The position numbers and the translations under genes are program-made. A model generated the notes under the pieces. The model was not told the origin of the DNA. It did no database searches and saw nothing but the letters and a program-made list of their open reading frames with translations. A DNA stretch of 64,000 nucleotides. Source: Trichosphaerium sp. ATCC 40318. Its lineage: Eukaryota; Discosea; Flabellinia; Trichosidae. Below, piece after piece: positions 10,926 through 22,000 of this stretch (position 1 is the first letter of the stretch; every line of letters starts with the position of its first letter). Where the stretch lies: NCBI GenBank assembly GCA_038496445.1, contig JALMLS010000370.1, forward strand, positions 186,001 to 250,000. Direction: 5' to 3'.

Positions 10926-12475
10926 TTAAATATTCAATTCTTTCGTACTTGTTTCTTTGTCTGGTACAACTCGCAATGCTAGTAACGGTTTCGCACCAGG
11001 AGGTACATCTAAGTTTAGTGATGGCATATAATACATCAAGGTTGCTGCCATGCTTTCCTTGTCTCCGCGCCACCAATACGGTACAGATATAAGGCAAATC
11101 CCTGGAAATCAATCAAACGCTGTTTAGTCTTTCTCAGAAAGATGAACTTACCTTGTTTGTGACATAAATCAAGCTTCTCAACATCTCTACTGGAGTGTAC
11201 TAGCGCCTCTGACCGTAATTTGGCCCTGTCGTAGAAGTGCATTTCGCCTAGTACAAATTATGTTAGAATACATATAATTCGCCACGTGATTTTTTTATAC
11301 CTTGATATTCAATGGCAAGATTGAGCCTACTAACAAACATATCTACCACAAATGTTCTTTCTTTGGTACCTTCTTTACAAGCGATATAATGCTCTTCCTC
11401 AATCTTATCATAAGGAAGGAGTGATTGTATGCAATAACGCAAGTATCTATTGTTAAAAGGTTTTAGATGAGATAACAAGAACAAAATGAGTTTTACCGTT
11501 GCTTTGCTTTCTTTGCAAATATACGAAAACGGCTCATGTCAAACTCAAATTTTGGATATATCACGTTCAATGCTCCAGGAAAGTAACGCAGTAAGGATAC
11601 TCCGCCTTCGAATTGCTCAACTGATATTCTGTACCTTCGATTATAAATACACGCTTGTAATCACGTTATTTTTGTACCAAGACTCTGGGGAATTAATATT
11701 GTATTTTACCATCATTTTTGATAAGAATTTGATTTGATTCGTTGGACTCGTCCAAAAGTTCAGTGGCTTTGTTTTTCTACACGTTGTATTAGACAATCAC
11801 TCCACCGAATTACTGTTTGTCGCCTTACTTAAAATGCCAGCTATGGTTAGGGTATATTGTAGGAAGAGCGCGAGACAAGGAATCTCCATACCTTTGATAG
11901 TGTTAGAAGTGAGGACGAGTTGACACAACAATCATCGTCTTGTGACGTACTTTTTGAGCCATCCTCTCATCTTCATTCGCTTGATGTCTCTAAATTTGAC
12001 ATTGTGCCAATCGTCCAGAGTCTTGAAGCCCTGTTCTTCTGAGGTTATTTCCATCATATCTCTTTGGTTAGTTACACTCTTCCAATGATGAGAGGGAGCT
12101 AGTCTAAGAGATTAAGTGCTAGTGTCACGATTGGCATGCAGCGTACGTAAATTTCCATGGAATCCATGCGTATTCGTTATAGGCGCTTCTTATTGCGTTA
12201 TACACACTTTTTTGTCTAATATGTCACTAAATACATTGAACTGAGCTGATGCATACCGACGGAGTAGCCCATTGAATCCTGCATTCTCTAGGTGGGCGTA
12301 GGTTACGTTGTACCAATCATCAGCCACTTTAATGTTATTTTTTATCGCATAATCATCGAGCGCTTTACGTCTATTGAGCTCTTTTTTCCAATGAGATGAA
12401 GCTGTCCAGTGTCTTGTTTGATAAACGGCCTATACATAGTAAGGTTAATCAAAAAGACAACCACTATACCTGCAT
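10926..12475 (-). CDS. Three DWY-type modules plus restriction-endonuclease-like domain (paralogue B)
   Basis: Tandem relative of the gene at 8811-10637, same strand, 288 bp upstream. Three modules: ADDWYNVTYAHLENAG with WIPWKF; LDDWHNVKFRDIKRM with LSRALPTIYPNHSW; and PESWYRISVEQFEGG with ALNVIYPKFEFD. The link AKKAKQRYLRYCIQSLLPY leads to the nuclease-like domain: IEEEHY, VVDMFV, LAIEYQGEMHFYD, SSRDVEK and LISVPYWWRGD. Both genes have a 43-nt intron splitting the Trp codon of the last WYRIS (11635-11677 here, 9469-9511 in paralogue A), so the pair descends from one already intron-bearing gene. The most likely start is the ATG at 12475, giving MQ and then AVYQTRHW after a short intron; no in-frame ATG lies further up before a stop. 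The C-terminal tail after VPYWW differs from paralogue A. Confidence 0.73.
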
Positions 12476-12588
12476 GAAGTGGCATTCAGTGTACCATTTT
12501 ACACAAAATTCGTCTGGCACAAGTTCTATATTGGTCAATACTGTCTTGGCAATAAAACTGAAAGCTTACTACAAAGCGGGAAGAGCCA

Positions 12589-13032
12589 ATGCGTAGAAGC
12601 AGAGGAGCGAGTTCCAATAAATACTACAGTGATAAAGGCAAAAGATACTTACTTCGTGAAATAAAACAATTTACAAAAACTGTGTCAAGATTTCAACGGC
12701 GCTAAATTCTGTGTATAGAACTACGAAAGAAGCTTGAGAGTGTAGCAGAGAAACTCTCTGCTTTAAGAGCTGCTGCAACAAAAGTCGTTAATGATGCAGA
12801 TACGCTGTGTGATGTCGTAAATACGCTTATAGAGGTACTTTTAAAATAATTTGAGCAAGGTTAGAAAAAACGTTAATACAAACTACAAAAGGCAACTTCT
12901 CTTACTCACCATGTACCGTTGGTGTCTCCTGACAAGAGGAAAAAGTCAAGGAGCAACAGGGAGAAAAAAAATAAAAAAGAAGTGACAGATTCTTCAGAAC
13001 TCAAACGCAAACAAAAGTACAACGTCCATTAA
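12589..13032 (+). CDS. Small basic coiled-coil protein
   Basis: Three exons, about 107 residues. ATG at 12589 gives MRRSRGASSNKYYSDKGKR; a 63-nt intron (GTGAAA to TATAG) joins in phase to LRKKLESVAEKLSALRAAA and a short helix VVNDADTLCDVVNTLIE; the last exon is very Lys/Arg-rich (SPDKRKKSRSNREKKNKK) and ends at 13032. The helix is amphipathic and probably forms a coiled coil; the tail looks like a nuclear or nucleolar targeting region. I do not recognise the family. It is divergent from the DWY-nuclease gene (113 bp between start codons) and ends 57 bp before the next ATG, so promoter sharing with the nuclease gene is plausible. Confidence 0.55.
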
Positions 13033-13089
13033 CGCTGACAATTCTAATATTAAATGAGGCCAAAATTAACTCGCGTAAAACATTTCAAG

Positions 13090-16000
13090 ATGAACGATAT
13101 ACCTGTAAAACAAGATCACTGGGCGGTTTTAGTAGCCGGTGGCAGTGCGTTACAGCTATAGATGTCCGTTATTCATGAAATCTTTAGTGCCTGGAGTAAT
13201 GGAAGATCCTACGCGTGCAGCATCAAAAATGACGTTTCTACAGACTTATGATTACTTACTGAATACGGCTGGCTTTCCAGTGAATAGAATTTATTGTTTG
13301 ACGCCCATCAAATGGATCTCACATATAAGAGGTCCTTGAATCCTTACTTGAGATAACTTTTCTAATCCAAATATATCTAGATTCCAAAGAAAAAATAGAG
13401 CGACTCAAAGAGTTTGTCCCTGGGTATAGCCCGCTTGTTTGCTTCCAAATTTAGACTTACCCTCTTGTATAGACATCCACTTTTATTCTATATAAAGTCA
13501 TTAGAAATGTGTGGACATAGTTTGGAGATGGCCGCAGCTTGGTACCTTTTTTGACACTTTTTTCAAAATAATTTTAATGTTTTTCTCAACGTAATAACAC
13601 GTGTTGTAGGCTTGTAGAAAATCAAGGCGTTCTTGCCTCTAAAATGAGAAATGATAGGTATTATTTTATACGGAGAACCATTTTGGCCGTGTTGCCTGTA
13701 GTACAAGTCGTAGCTGACATTTATTTCCCTTAGAAATGATACTGGTACTGGGGACGATCCACTCAATATATGTTATAGCGCTAATATGTGGCGGCCTGCT
13801 GATCCAAATTCATTCACAAAGCTATTACAAAATGAGATTGATGGTGTAAACAATTATGTATTCACGTACTACATTGGTCATGGTCGTACAGATGTTGTAA
13901 AAAAGAAAAAAAAGAAAAACAAACGAGGTGTAGATGTATCATTGCACGAGCATGTGCACAGGCAAAAACGTGCGCGCTGGTGGTACGATACACATGTTAG
14001 GGCGGAAAACAGATATTAACGATGCTATGAACAGGTTACTGTTTCCTGAGAAGGGCAATGATGAAAATGCCAGAGGCATCTCACATTTAGAAACAGCTGA
14101 AGTGCGTCATTTACTGTTTGAATGTTGTGTCTTAACTGCTATTTAGCATCTTGGTTTGATGAGCTCTGATCAATCTGCTATTGATACCACGGAATACTCG
14201 CTTCATTGGCAGTCACTATTGCGTACTGTTTATAGAATTTCTACTGGTACCTTTACACTTATTGTTTTGATGATGCTTACCCTCTCTCTTCCAACTCAGT
14301 CCGTGGAGGTACATTAACAGCACCTAAAGTGTCTTGTTTTACCCTATTTGCTGCTGCTTCATGCAGTGGCGGTATGCTCAAGTGGACCAATGAATATTCT
14401 CTTGACAAACGAATGAATCCTGTTTGTTTTGAAAAAGGTGATGTGCTTTGCTTGTTACCATAACAGCTGTTATCCTGATTATATGGCTTAGGTGGGTCAC
14501 TGTCCAATAGAGAAGTATCAGAAATATTCCCAGAAATATCAACAGCAGAGTATTCTTTATTACGTCAGCAACTTAAGGACATCCCAGTATTTGCCATTAC
14601 GAGCGCTGACCATGAGTATTATCCAGGGTCCTTCTTTTCAGCAAACTGGTACCTACATATCACTTGTCTTGTGACTTTGTTTGTATCATTGACAAACAAA
14701 TAATTAGGTTGCGACGTGCTGTACAGTGTATGTCTAGTACCAATGTGAGTTGTAATGACTTTTACAAGTCACTTCATACATCAGATCAAAGCGATATTGT
14801 AGACTCGTTGATGGTATCACAGTACTCCACAAACTCAAATCTCTTGGTACCAATATATATCCAACCTGTTTTGTTCGTTTATTGCCTAACTTATTTCTAA
14901 AAAGGATATGCCATTGGAACGACTGCTCAATTTCGCTAAAGGACAAGCTCAAATAGGTATGCAACCAACCTTCATTACTCTGCTTACTAACAGGATCAAC
15001 GTAGTATACGGAACACCTATGTTCTTATCAGCTCGTGCCAATCTAACGCGACATGACACTCCTGAGGACCTAACTTTAAGTCCTAATGGGAAATCTAGCT
15101 CTACAGATGCCAAATACGAGTGGCAAGCAGCTAGAGATGCGACTAGAATTGAACAGTGGTGTACAGCTGTAGCTACAACCAAAGCAAATTTCTTGCCATT
15201 GACGGTATGTCTTTATATTGCCATAGGTTTTTAGAGGTGTCCTCTACTTACAACAAAAAGGTTGAGAGCGCACAAACATTGGTTGTTGCCAATACAATAA
15301 TACAACCAAACGCTATACTATCTCAACATGATGGAACAGTACTTCGACAATTAAAATCAAAACTACGAAGTATGATTGAAAACGACTTTGGCGGCAAAGC
15401 CTGTGTTAGAGTATCCAATAGGAATTGTAGCGATGCTGTAGTAGGTAGTATAAAAACACAGGAATACTATAGAACCAACGTAGCAAAGTTCATTAGCAAT
15501 ACAACGGCACGTGTCACACTCGTTTTATAATGTTTTTCTGAAATAGTGTTGCTAAAATGTTGACCAAACAGGCTGATGGCAGCGTTTTGAATTCCCAATT
15601 ACAATGCCTTGTTTCGAGTTCATTAGCTGCATCACGTGTTACATCAGGCGCGGAAGCGATTAACCTGCTTACACACAGGTAACATCTGGTTTTGAATTCT
15701 TTTGTTGAGGTTTCTTACACACTTATTTTGCTTACTTACTCTGTTAGTTTACGTGTCGGAAGTGACATGCAGTGGCGGCTTTTACGTATGGGAACCAGTA
15801 ACAAGTACGACAAAGTGACAGTAGAGGCAGTCATTTATTCTTCTACAGGACCGAGTTGCTTGACTTTCAGATTGTATTGACACCTTGGACTCCAATGGAT
15901 GGCTCAATGATGTTCCGTGGATTTGTTTATGATGGTGAACTGACTGCTATTTCGCAATACTAGTACGTATTCTAAATAGTGAAGGAATTTGGCTAAGGGT

Positions 16001-17870
16001 TTGTTTCTCAGCACTTTGTGCTATTATCCCAATATTCAAGCCAAGAGGAAGCTTCAGGTTATTTTGGAATCAGCATTTGCGTCTTTTAGTGACGCTCTAA
16101 ATGGTGCTTTAACATCTGATAACTACTGCATCGACTTTTATGTTGGTCGCGATGAGAAGGTGTTGGTTATGGATATTTGTCCATGGGAAGTTGCCAACTT
16201 TAAACTGTTTGACAGATATGCTGATGGACACTCTCTCATGAATGCACCAGTTGAATTCAGAATCGTTGGAGCTATTAACCCTAATATTTTAATGAGCGGG
16301 GCTGTTCCGCAAGCGTGGCAAGCTTTTATGGAACCGGAAGCAGAAGGTACCAGTCAATCACTAATTATATCATTGTAATTGTATTAACTTTTTTGGCATA
16401 GAGGATTCGTTGGAAGGTCCACCTGAAGATATGCCTTCAGATGTTGTTAAAGCGGAGCGTGCATTTATTTCAACTCATATGGGGATAAATGAAGAAGGCG
16501 TTGAGTCTGAAGTACCTTATTGTGACGTGCTAGACGTAATTAATGGTTTCAATGTATCTTCTAGAAGCTTGCCTTGCCTTCGATACACTGACATGATGCT
16601 CAGTACGCCATTAACCACGTGCTCGCATAAATAATTATTCGGCAATAGGTCCTCAAAGAGCAGAAACAAAACAAGCAGTCAAGCTATTTTGTGACACGAT
16701 GCAGCAACGAGGGTAGGTAACCTTTCTTTTATTTTTCTGATTTATTTTAGGTTTTGTGTACTCAACTTGGAGAAGGCTATGGTGACAAAGATGCAAAGAA
16801 TCACTGAGTACGTCAGAATTACAAACTGGCATATTATAACGCAATGATATTTAGCGCTGCTTCAACGTTCTTTGCAATGTCTCAATCGCAGAGGAACAAG
16901 TTTAAGAAGGTGGGGTATTCCAGTCATTACCCTATTTTTGAATCCTTTAAACTTCCATTTTCACAACATACTACGAGTTATCCTTCCAACGATTTCCAGG
17001 CATGTTTTCATCATTGTTACATGACATTACTTTCATGTTGCTAATAAGAGTAGGCAGCTGTAAAGGACTATTATCTACTAATTAATGAGCTTTCATTATC
17101 GCTTATGGGTGTTCTCAGCAGGGGTTTTAACTTCCCCCAAGAGGAAGTATTAAAGTTAATTGAGAACGCTAAACCTGATGCAGGCAACAGTAGCTCCTTG
17201 ACGTACGTTCATTATTGATTTACACCGTAAGCACGTGATTGCTAAGTGTTACACAGGATGATAAACTTTTTTAAAGAAAAGTATTATGATAAGACACAAG
17301 CCAAAGGCATACACGTCGACCTTGGTACACTAACGTTTGTTCCATTAGCCAAGACAACAGGAATTCAAGTACGCTAGCTTTTGAATGTTGTTTTGTTTAA
17401 ACTTGTGTCAAGGTATATGACAGAGCATTACAATGTTGGATTAATGTTGATGCTACTTACCCACGTGTACCAGATGGAATGCTCGTATTTTGTGGAGATG
17501 TTCTAAGGTACTATTTTTGTGATGTTGGTGAAATGAAAGCTAACACAAGCCACAGGGTACTTACAGGAGGATACATTCAACCTGTCCCTCATAGAATAAA
17601 AGTATGTTATTAAATCAGTTAGTATACGTCAACTTATTTCTTCTCTAGCCTACTACTGTTGATAAAGACTCAGCATCTATAATGTACATGTGTCAACCAC
17701 CAAAATCAGAACCTATAGCGACACTGCCTAATAGCTGCCTAAAGGAGTGCGCACACAATGCTTACAGCGCATCATACACAGACTTCAAAGATTACAGTCG
17801 TAAGAACACAAGAAGGGCACTCACCAATTACAACGAGCAGTTGTTTACAAGTAAAAAAGCCACTTCTTGA
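13090..17870 (+). CDS. Predicted fusion: caspase-like, CDC123-like ATP-grasp and 2-oxoglutarate/Fe(II) dioxygenase domains
   Basis: ATG at 13090, stop at 17870, with about 20 introns. Part 1 (13090-14880) is caspase-like: DHWAVLVA, AGFPVNRIYCLT, the His motif FTYYIGHGRTD, and the Cys motif FAAASCSGGML, then VFAITSADHEYYPG. Part 2 (about 15000-16378) matches the CDC123/D123 ATP-grasp clade: GGKACVRVSNRNCSDAV, SMMFRGFVYDGELTAISQYY, CIDFYVGRDEKVLVMDICPW; the usual DxNP of the clade reads DICP, so one metal ligand seems replaced. Part 3 (about 16540-17870) resembles isopenicillin-N-synthase-type oxygenases: GFCVLNLEKAM, GIHVDLGTLTF (Fe ligands H and D), VPHRIK (distal His), SASIMYMCQPP. Joints at 14852-14907 and 16350-16404 look like introns (GTACC donors, in-phase, branch-like CTAAC and TTAAC), which is why I call one gene; two or three adjacent genes remain possible. 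Exons at 13370-13785 are poorly resolved. Confidence 0.62.
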
Positions 17871-18314
17871 CGTGTGGTAGCTATGCGCTTTTTTGAATAT
17901 TTGTACAAATAATACTACTTTACAACACGCTATTTTATCATTTCTCAATTGCTTTGTGAACACCAATGGTTTTGATCAAGTTTTATTTAGTTGTTTCTGT
18001 CAAAAAAGACAGAAAATTAGTCAACCATTTTCTTTCGTTACGTTTGAATAAAAAGCGTAACTAGTCTTTACGTATCTCTTTCCCTTTTCAATTTTTTTGT
18101 TTGCAATTGCATTTTGCTTTGCCCTGGATAATAAGGAAACCACTTAGCGCGTGTTTCCCTTTCGGCTTCTCATTTTGGTGTGTTAAAATTACTGTTGTAC
18201 AAGTTATCGGCAGAAAATAGCGCCTAGCTTTCTAGCATCGTGTGCTACCTGCTAATGAAGTTGTGAGATAAAAAAAATAAAATCGAATACTAAGACCAGT
18301 ATTGCAATTTGGGA
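17871..18314. other. Convergent intergenic region
   Basis: Separates the dioxygenase stop from the stop of the CBM48 gene on the other strand. No conserved frame; the minus frame at 17772-17966 overlaps the real coding exon. Probably both 3' untranslated regions. Confidence 0.5.
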
Positions 18315-18839
18315 TCAATTAGTAAGGGCTATACCTGTGTTATAATACGGTTTGATGGACTTGCTAGCTAAACCGTTTGTATACGTTTGTTTCCAAATCT
18401 TTTCAGTGCTTATGACGTTGTTTGTATTGCCCAGCTCATCTACCTTTGTATCGCTTGTAAAGTCGTACAACCACTCTCCGTCTTGTATAAATTTATACTG
18501 ATACGTCCCTGGCACGTTGAGCTTTAGCTCTAGTTCAAAGCCATCTGCTGTCTAGTTTTACGAGAAGCGTTAGCAGTTTTGTCGTTATGGTTCGCAAATA
18601 AATATCATTTTGCGTTTGTATTGAGCTTTACGCCATTGTCATGAACGTAGCGCCCTTTGCAACGCTAGTAACGTACTTTTTTCATAGTCCTTTTGCCTTT
18701 CCAACCGTCCCACGACCCGGCAAGAAATACTTGCTGTGCGTACATATTTGTCCATTTAAACGTAACAAAGACGCGGTGTGGAAGGTCTTCTTGTTCGTAA
18801 GGCGCGTAGTCGTTACTCAATAGATGAGGAAAAGACATT
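18315..18839 (-). CDS. CBM48 (AMPK-beta-like) glycogen-binding domain protein
   Basis: Two exons joined over an intron of about 125 nt (GTACGT to CTAG), one of the longest here. The product of about 130 residues reads VFVTFKWTNMYAQQVFLAG, SWDGWKGK, then LNVPGTYQYKFIQDGEWLYD and VDELGNTNNVIS. This is the family 48 carbohydrate-binding fold: FxW near the start, the GSWDxW turn with its sugar-contacting Trp, and the YxYKFxVDGxW...D...N.N strand. There is no room for the AMPK-beta C-terminal subunit-binding domain, so it is not a normal AMPK beta chain; it more likely targets another protein to glycogen or starch-like glucan. Start taken at the ATG at 18839 because the upstream in-frame stretch has no ATG. 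Confidence 0.75.
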
Positions 18840-19055
18840 GTATCGAGGTCACAACGCACCGACTGCTTTACTGGGCGTTCCGTAGCGAAATTGCGCCACT
18901 TTGTAAGTCAAAAATGACTTAACGTTTCGAAACTCATCAATCAAATCTCTCAAGTAATAAAGCGCAGCGACGTACAACCCTACGTCGATTTTCCTGAGAT
19001 GCCGGAAAAAAAACGTCAAGCCGGAAAAACGCTTTATTTTTTTTCACAAGCAAGT
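18840..19055. promoter_or_regulatory. Short intergenic with CBM48 promoter
   Basis: 216 bp between the stop of the Clu-domain gene and the ATG of the CBM48 gene, both minus strand. A run of pyrimidines and an A/T-rich stretch are present; no specific site could be assigned. Confidence 0.3.
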
Positions 19056-22000
19056 TTACAACTCATTCAAAATGAATTCCATCTCTTCCCTGATAATCTG
19101 TGCTGATTTGAAGGCTTTCTCAACCTTGATTACAGTTAGCATAAGTAACAGGTACACAGCTCCGTACCTTTTCTCCGCCAATCTTCTTTAGAGCCACCTC
19201 AGCGGCTTGACGGATATTACTGGTGGAAAACATTAGTATTGAAAGTTAATTACAAGAGTTTGTGTTTAGTTTTTGTTAAGTTTGTATTTGTTGTGTACCT
19301 GATAGGGCAATTCTTCCATTGGTTTACAAGAGGAGCTATACTATCATCATGCTTGTAACGTGCAAGTGCGATACAAATAGCTTCCTTTACGAATCTATCT
19401 GGCTCTATTTCGAGTCTCTTCAACAAAGGATGAACTGAAAAAAAGTAAGTTAACCCATTTGTATTGCGGATAAAAACCAATTCCGGAAAAAGAAAAAAAA
19501 GAAGAATGTACCAGCTTTAGGGTTTCCAATCTTTCCTATATTGATAACTGCCCACACACGCACATCATCATTCTACAAAATAGCATGTGTTACTAATAAT
19601 AGACTTGTTTTGGAGAGATGGAGACATTGCACGTACCTTTTCTTGAAGCATCTTTAACATAATATCTAAATGTTCTAGTTTCATTTGGTCGCTCTTCAAA
19701 GAGTACGCCATCAACCTGTTACGCTGTTCATCGACGTCTTCGCTCTAACATCATTAAGTTAACAAACAGATTCGTCGTATAAGCGACAAAGGCCTTGACG
19801 TACTTCAATACCACCAATGAGTTCATCTGCTGAGAGCATCATGGTCTTTGGTTTAATCCAATCTTTCCATTTGATAGCTTTTGCACCACCAAGACCAAAG
19901 ATTTGCACTTTTTGTAGGATGCTTTGAATTTGATCTTTCATAATCGCTGTATCTCCTGATACCGCGTTTGATTTTATATTCTCTTCTATCAATACAGTAC
20001 ATTTAGGGAACTGTGACTTGACTTGTTCTTTCAGAGCTACAACAGAAAATTAAACGACAATCATGACGTAAACAATAAAAAAGGTATGGTACCATCAATA
20101 TCAGCGCCTTCAATATCTGGTATTACAAGTCGTTGCAGTTGACTCTTACAGGCCTTAACAAATGACATGATAGCACTCTCTCCCATGATACAGTAGCTAA
20201 AGAAATCACGTGAATACAAATATTTGGATGAAAGAGAGCCTTACCTGAGATCAAGCTTGCGCAAATTAGGACAGTATTTTGCAATGGACAACAATCCTTC
20301 CGCAGTAATCTATTTGCATTTGTTAAGAAGTGTAAACTATCAATATATTATATGTACTTGGTATGCGAACGGTAATAGTATACTATCTATTTTCTTGTTT
20401 ACATCTGTGCGAAGGAAGGAATCTGTAAAAAGTAGAGTTATTTCTTTGGGTTGGCTAATAATGATGAGGCAAAGCAATTACCCAAAGAATTATCATCGAT
20501 AATATTCATGGCTTCAGATAAATCAAGTGGCTTCTCTGAGCTATAGTATTTTCTAGCGGCCCTAAAAAAGAACTTGTGAGCTCTTGATTTGTGCTCAATT
20601 AATCCTCTAGTTTTATCGTACTTCAAGAAAGGCTGGGTAATGCGTTTATCATTCTTGGCTACAGCAGCAATCCTCAGCGTTATGGCAAGATCCAATTTCT
20701 GATTTTTGAATGATTGCTCCATGAACAAATCCATACAGTGTCCATCGCCACTGACCTCAACAGCTACAGCCGTGGTGAGATTCAACAAAAATGATGAAAG
20801 TAGATTACCTTTTTTGAATTGTTCAGCAGCATCAGTGAACAGCTGTCTTTGCCTTGACACGTTATCGTTTGCACTTGCACCCCAGTACGCCAGTACAATA
20901 CCCCAAGCACGGATCGACTCCCAATCAGAAGGATCCATGTCAACAGCATCAGAAAACTTATCTGTTGCGCCAGCATATAGCTTATCAGCAGCTTCACCCT
21001 TTAAAGTAATTGTGAGCTTCAAAAAAGCTTAAGATTTCTGTACCTGCTTATGTCTAGCGCGGGCGAGAAGCATGTCACCCCATTTAACCAAGGTACCGTG
21101 ACTGTCTAAAGTTCAAGGATTATTGGAAGTCAATGAATATAAGTATGTATGCATACCTGTAGTTGTCTTTACAGCGTTTTCAAAAGCGTCATTAGCTAGA
21201 TCCCATAACCTGTCTGCTTCTTCCTTTGATGTAGAGTCTGCTGTTGCACGAATCGTCAATGCATTACCAAGGGATGAATAAACGATATTCATCTGTTTAA
21301 TAGTAGCTTCTAATCCAGTGATATCTGCGTCAACCTAGGCACAACAAGCAATAAGTAAAACAAAAGGAAAATAGTAAATCCAAAAAAAATTTGATGAGAT
21401 GTGTACCAAAACAAACGAGTCGGCAGCTGCCGATAATTGAGTTACTGCCTTTGGTGTTAGCAGAATACCGACTTGCTGGGACATATCAAGCATAATATCA
21501 GCAATATCCGCATGTAAGTACTCGCGAAGATCAAAGCTACATAAGGCTATTAAAGGTTTTGTTGATGTGATAAAGGAAAGTTTTGGTTTTTATGTTTACC
21601 TATCTTTCATCTCATCTTTGGTCAATGCTTGATCAAACCTCATCATTATTTCCTTTTTAAGTCTTTTTGAGTAAAAGTTCTTTGAAGGAACCTTTAGCTG
21701 TTCAGTGTTACCCAACACTAAGTTGAAAAAGTTCTTAACAATGGCCAAGTAAGGTTCTTGCGCAGCAATCCTCACTTGACGAACCTAAAAATAGAGTTAG
21801 CACAACATCAACAAGGCACTCTGGCCAGTAATGTAACAATCAAACATAAAAACACTTACTCGTTGGCGCAGTTGGTCTCTCAGCATATTCTTGAGTGTAC
21901 GAGCTGCCAATACAGCCAAGCAAACTCTTTTTGGTTTTGGGAACTTCAAGAGAGCTCTTACTCTACCAAGGTGTCTAATGTTGACACCAACACGATGGAT

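Noticed and set aside
12396-12664. Overlapping plus-strand open frames
   Set aside because: They lie across the start of the DWY-nuclease gene B and the small basic gene and have no family features.
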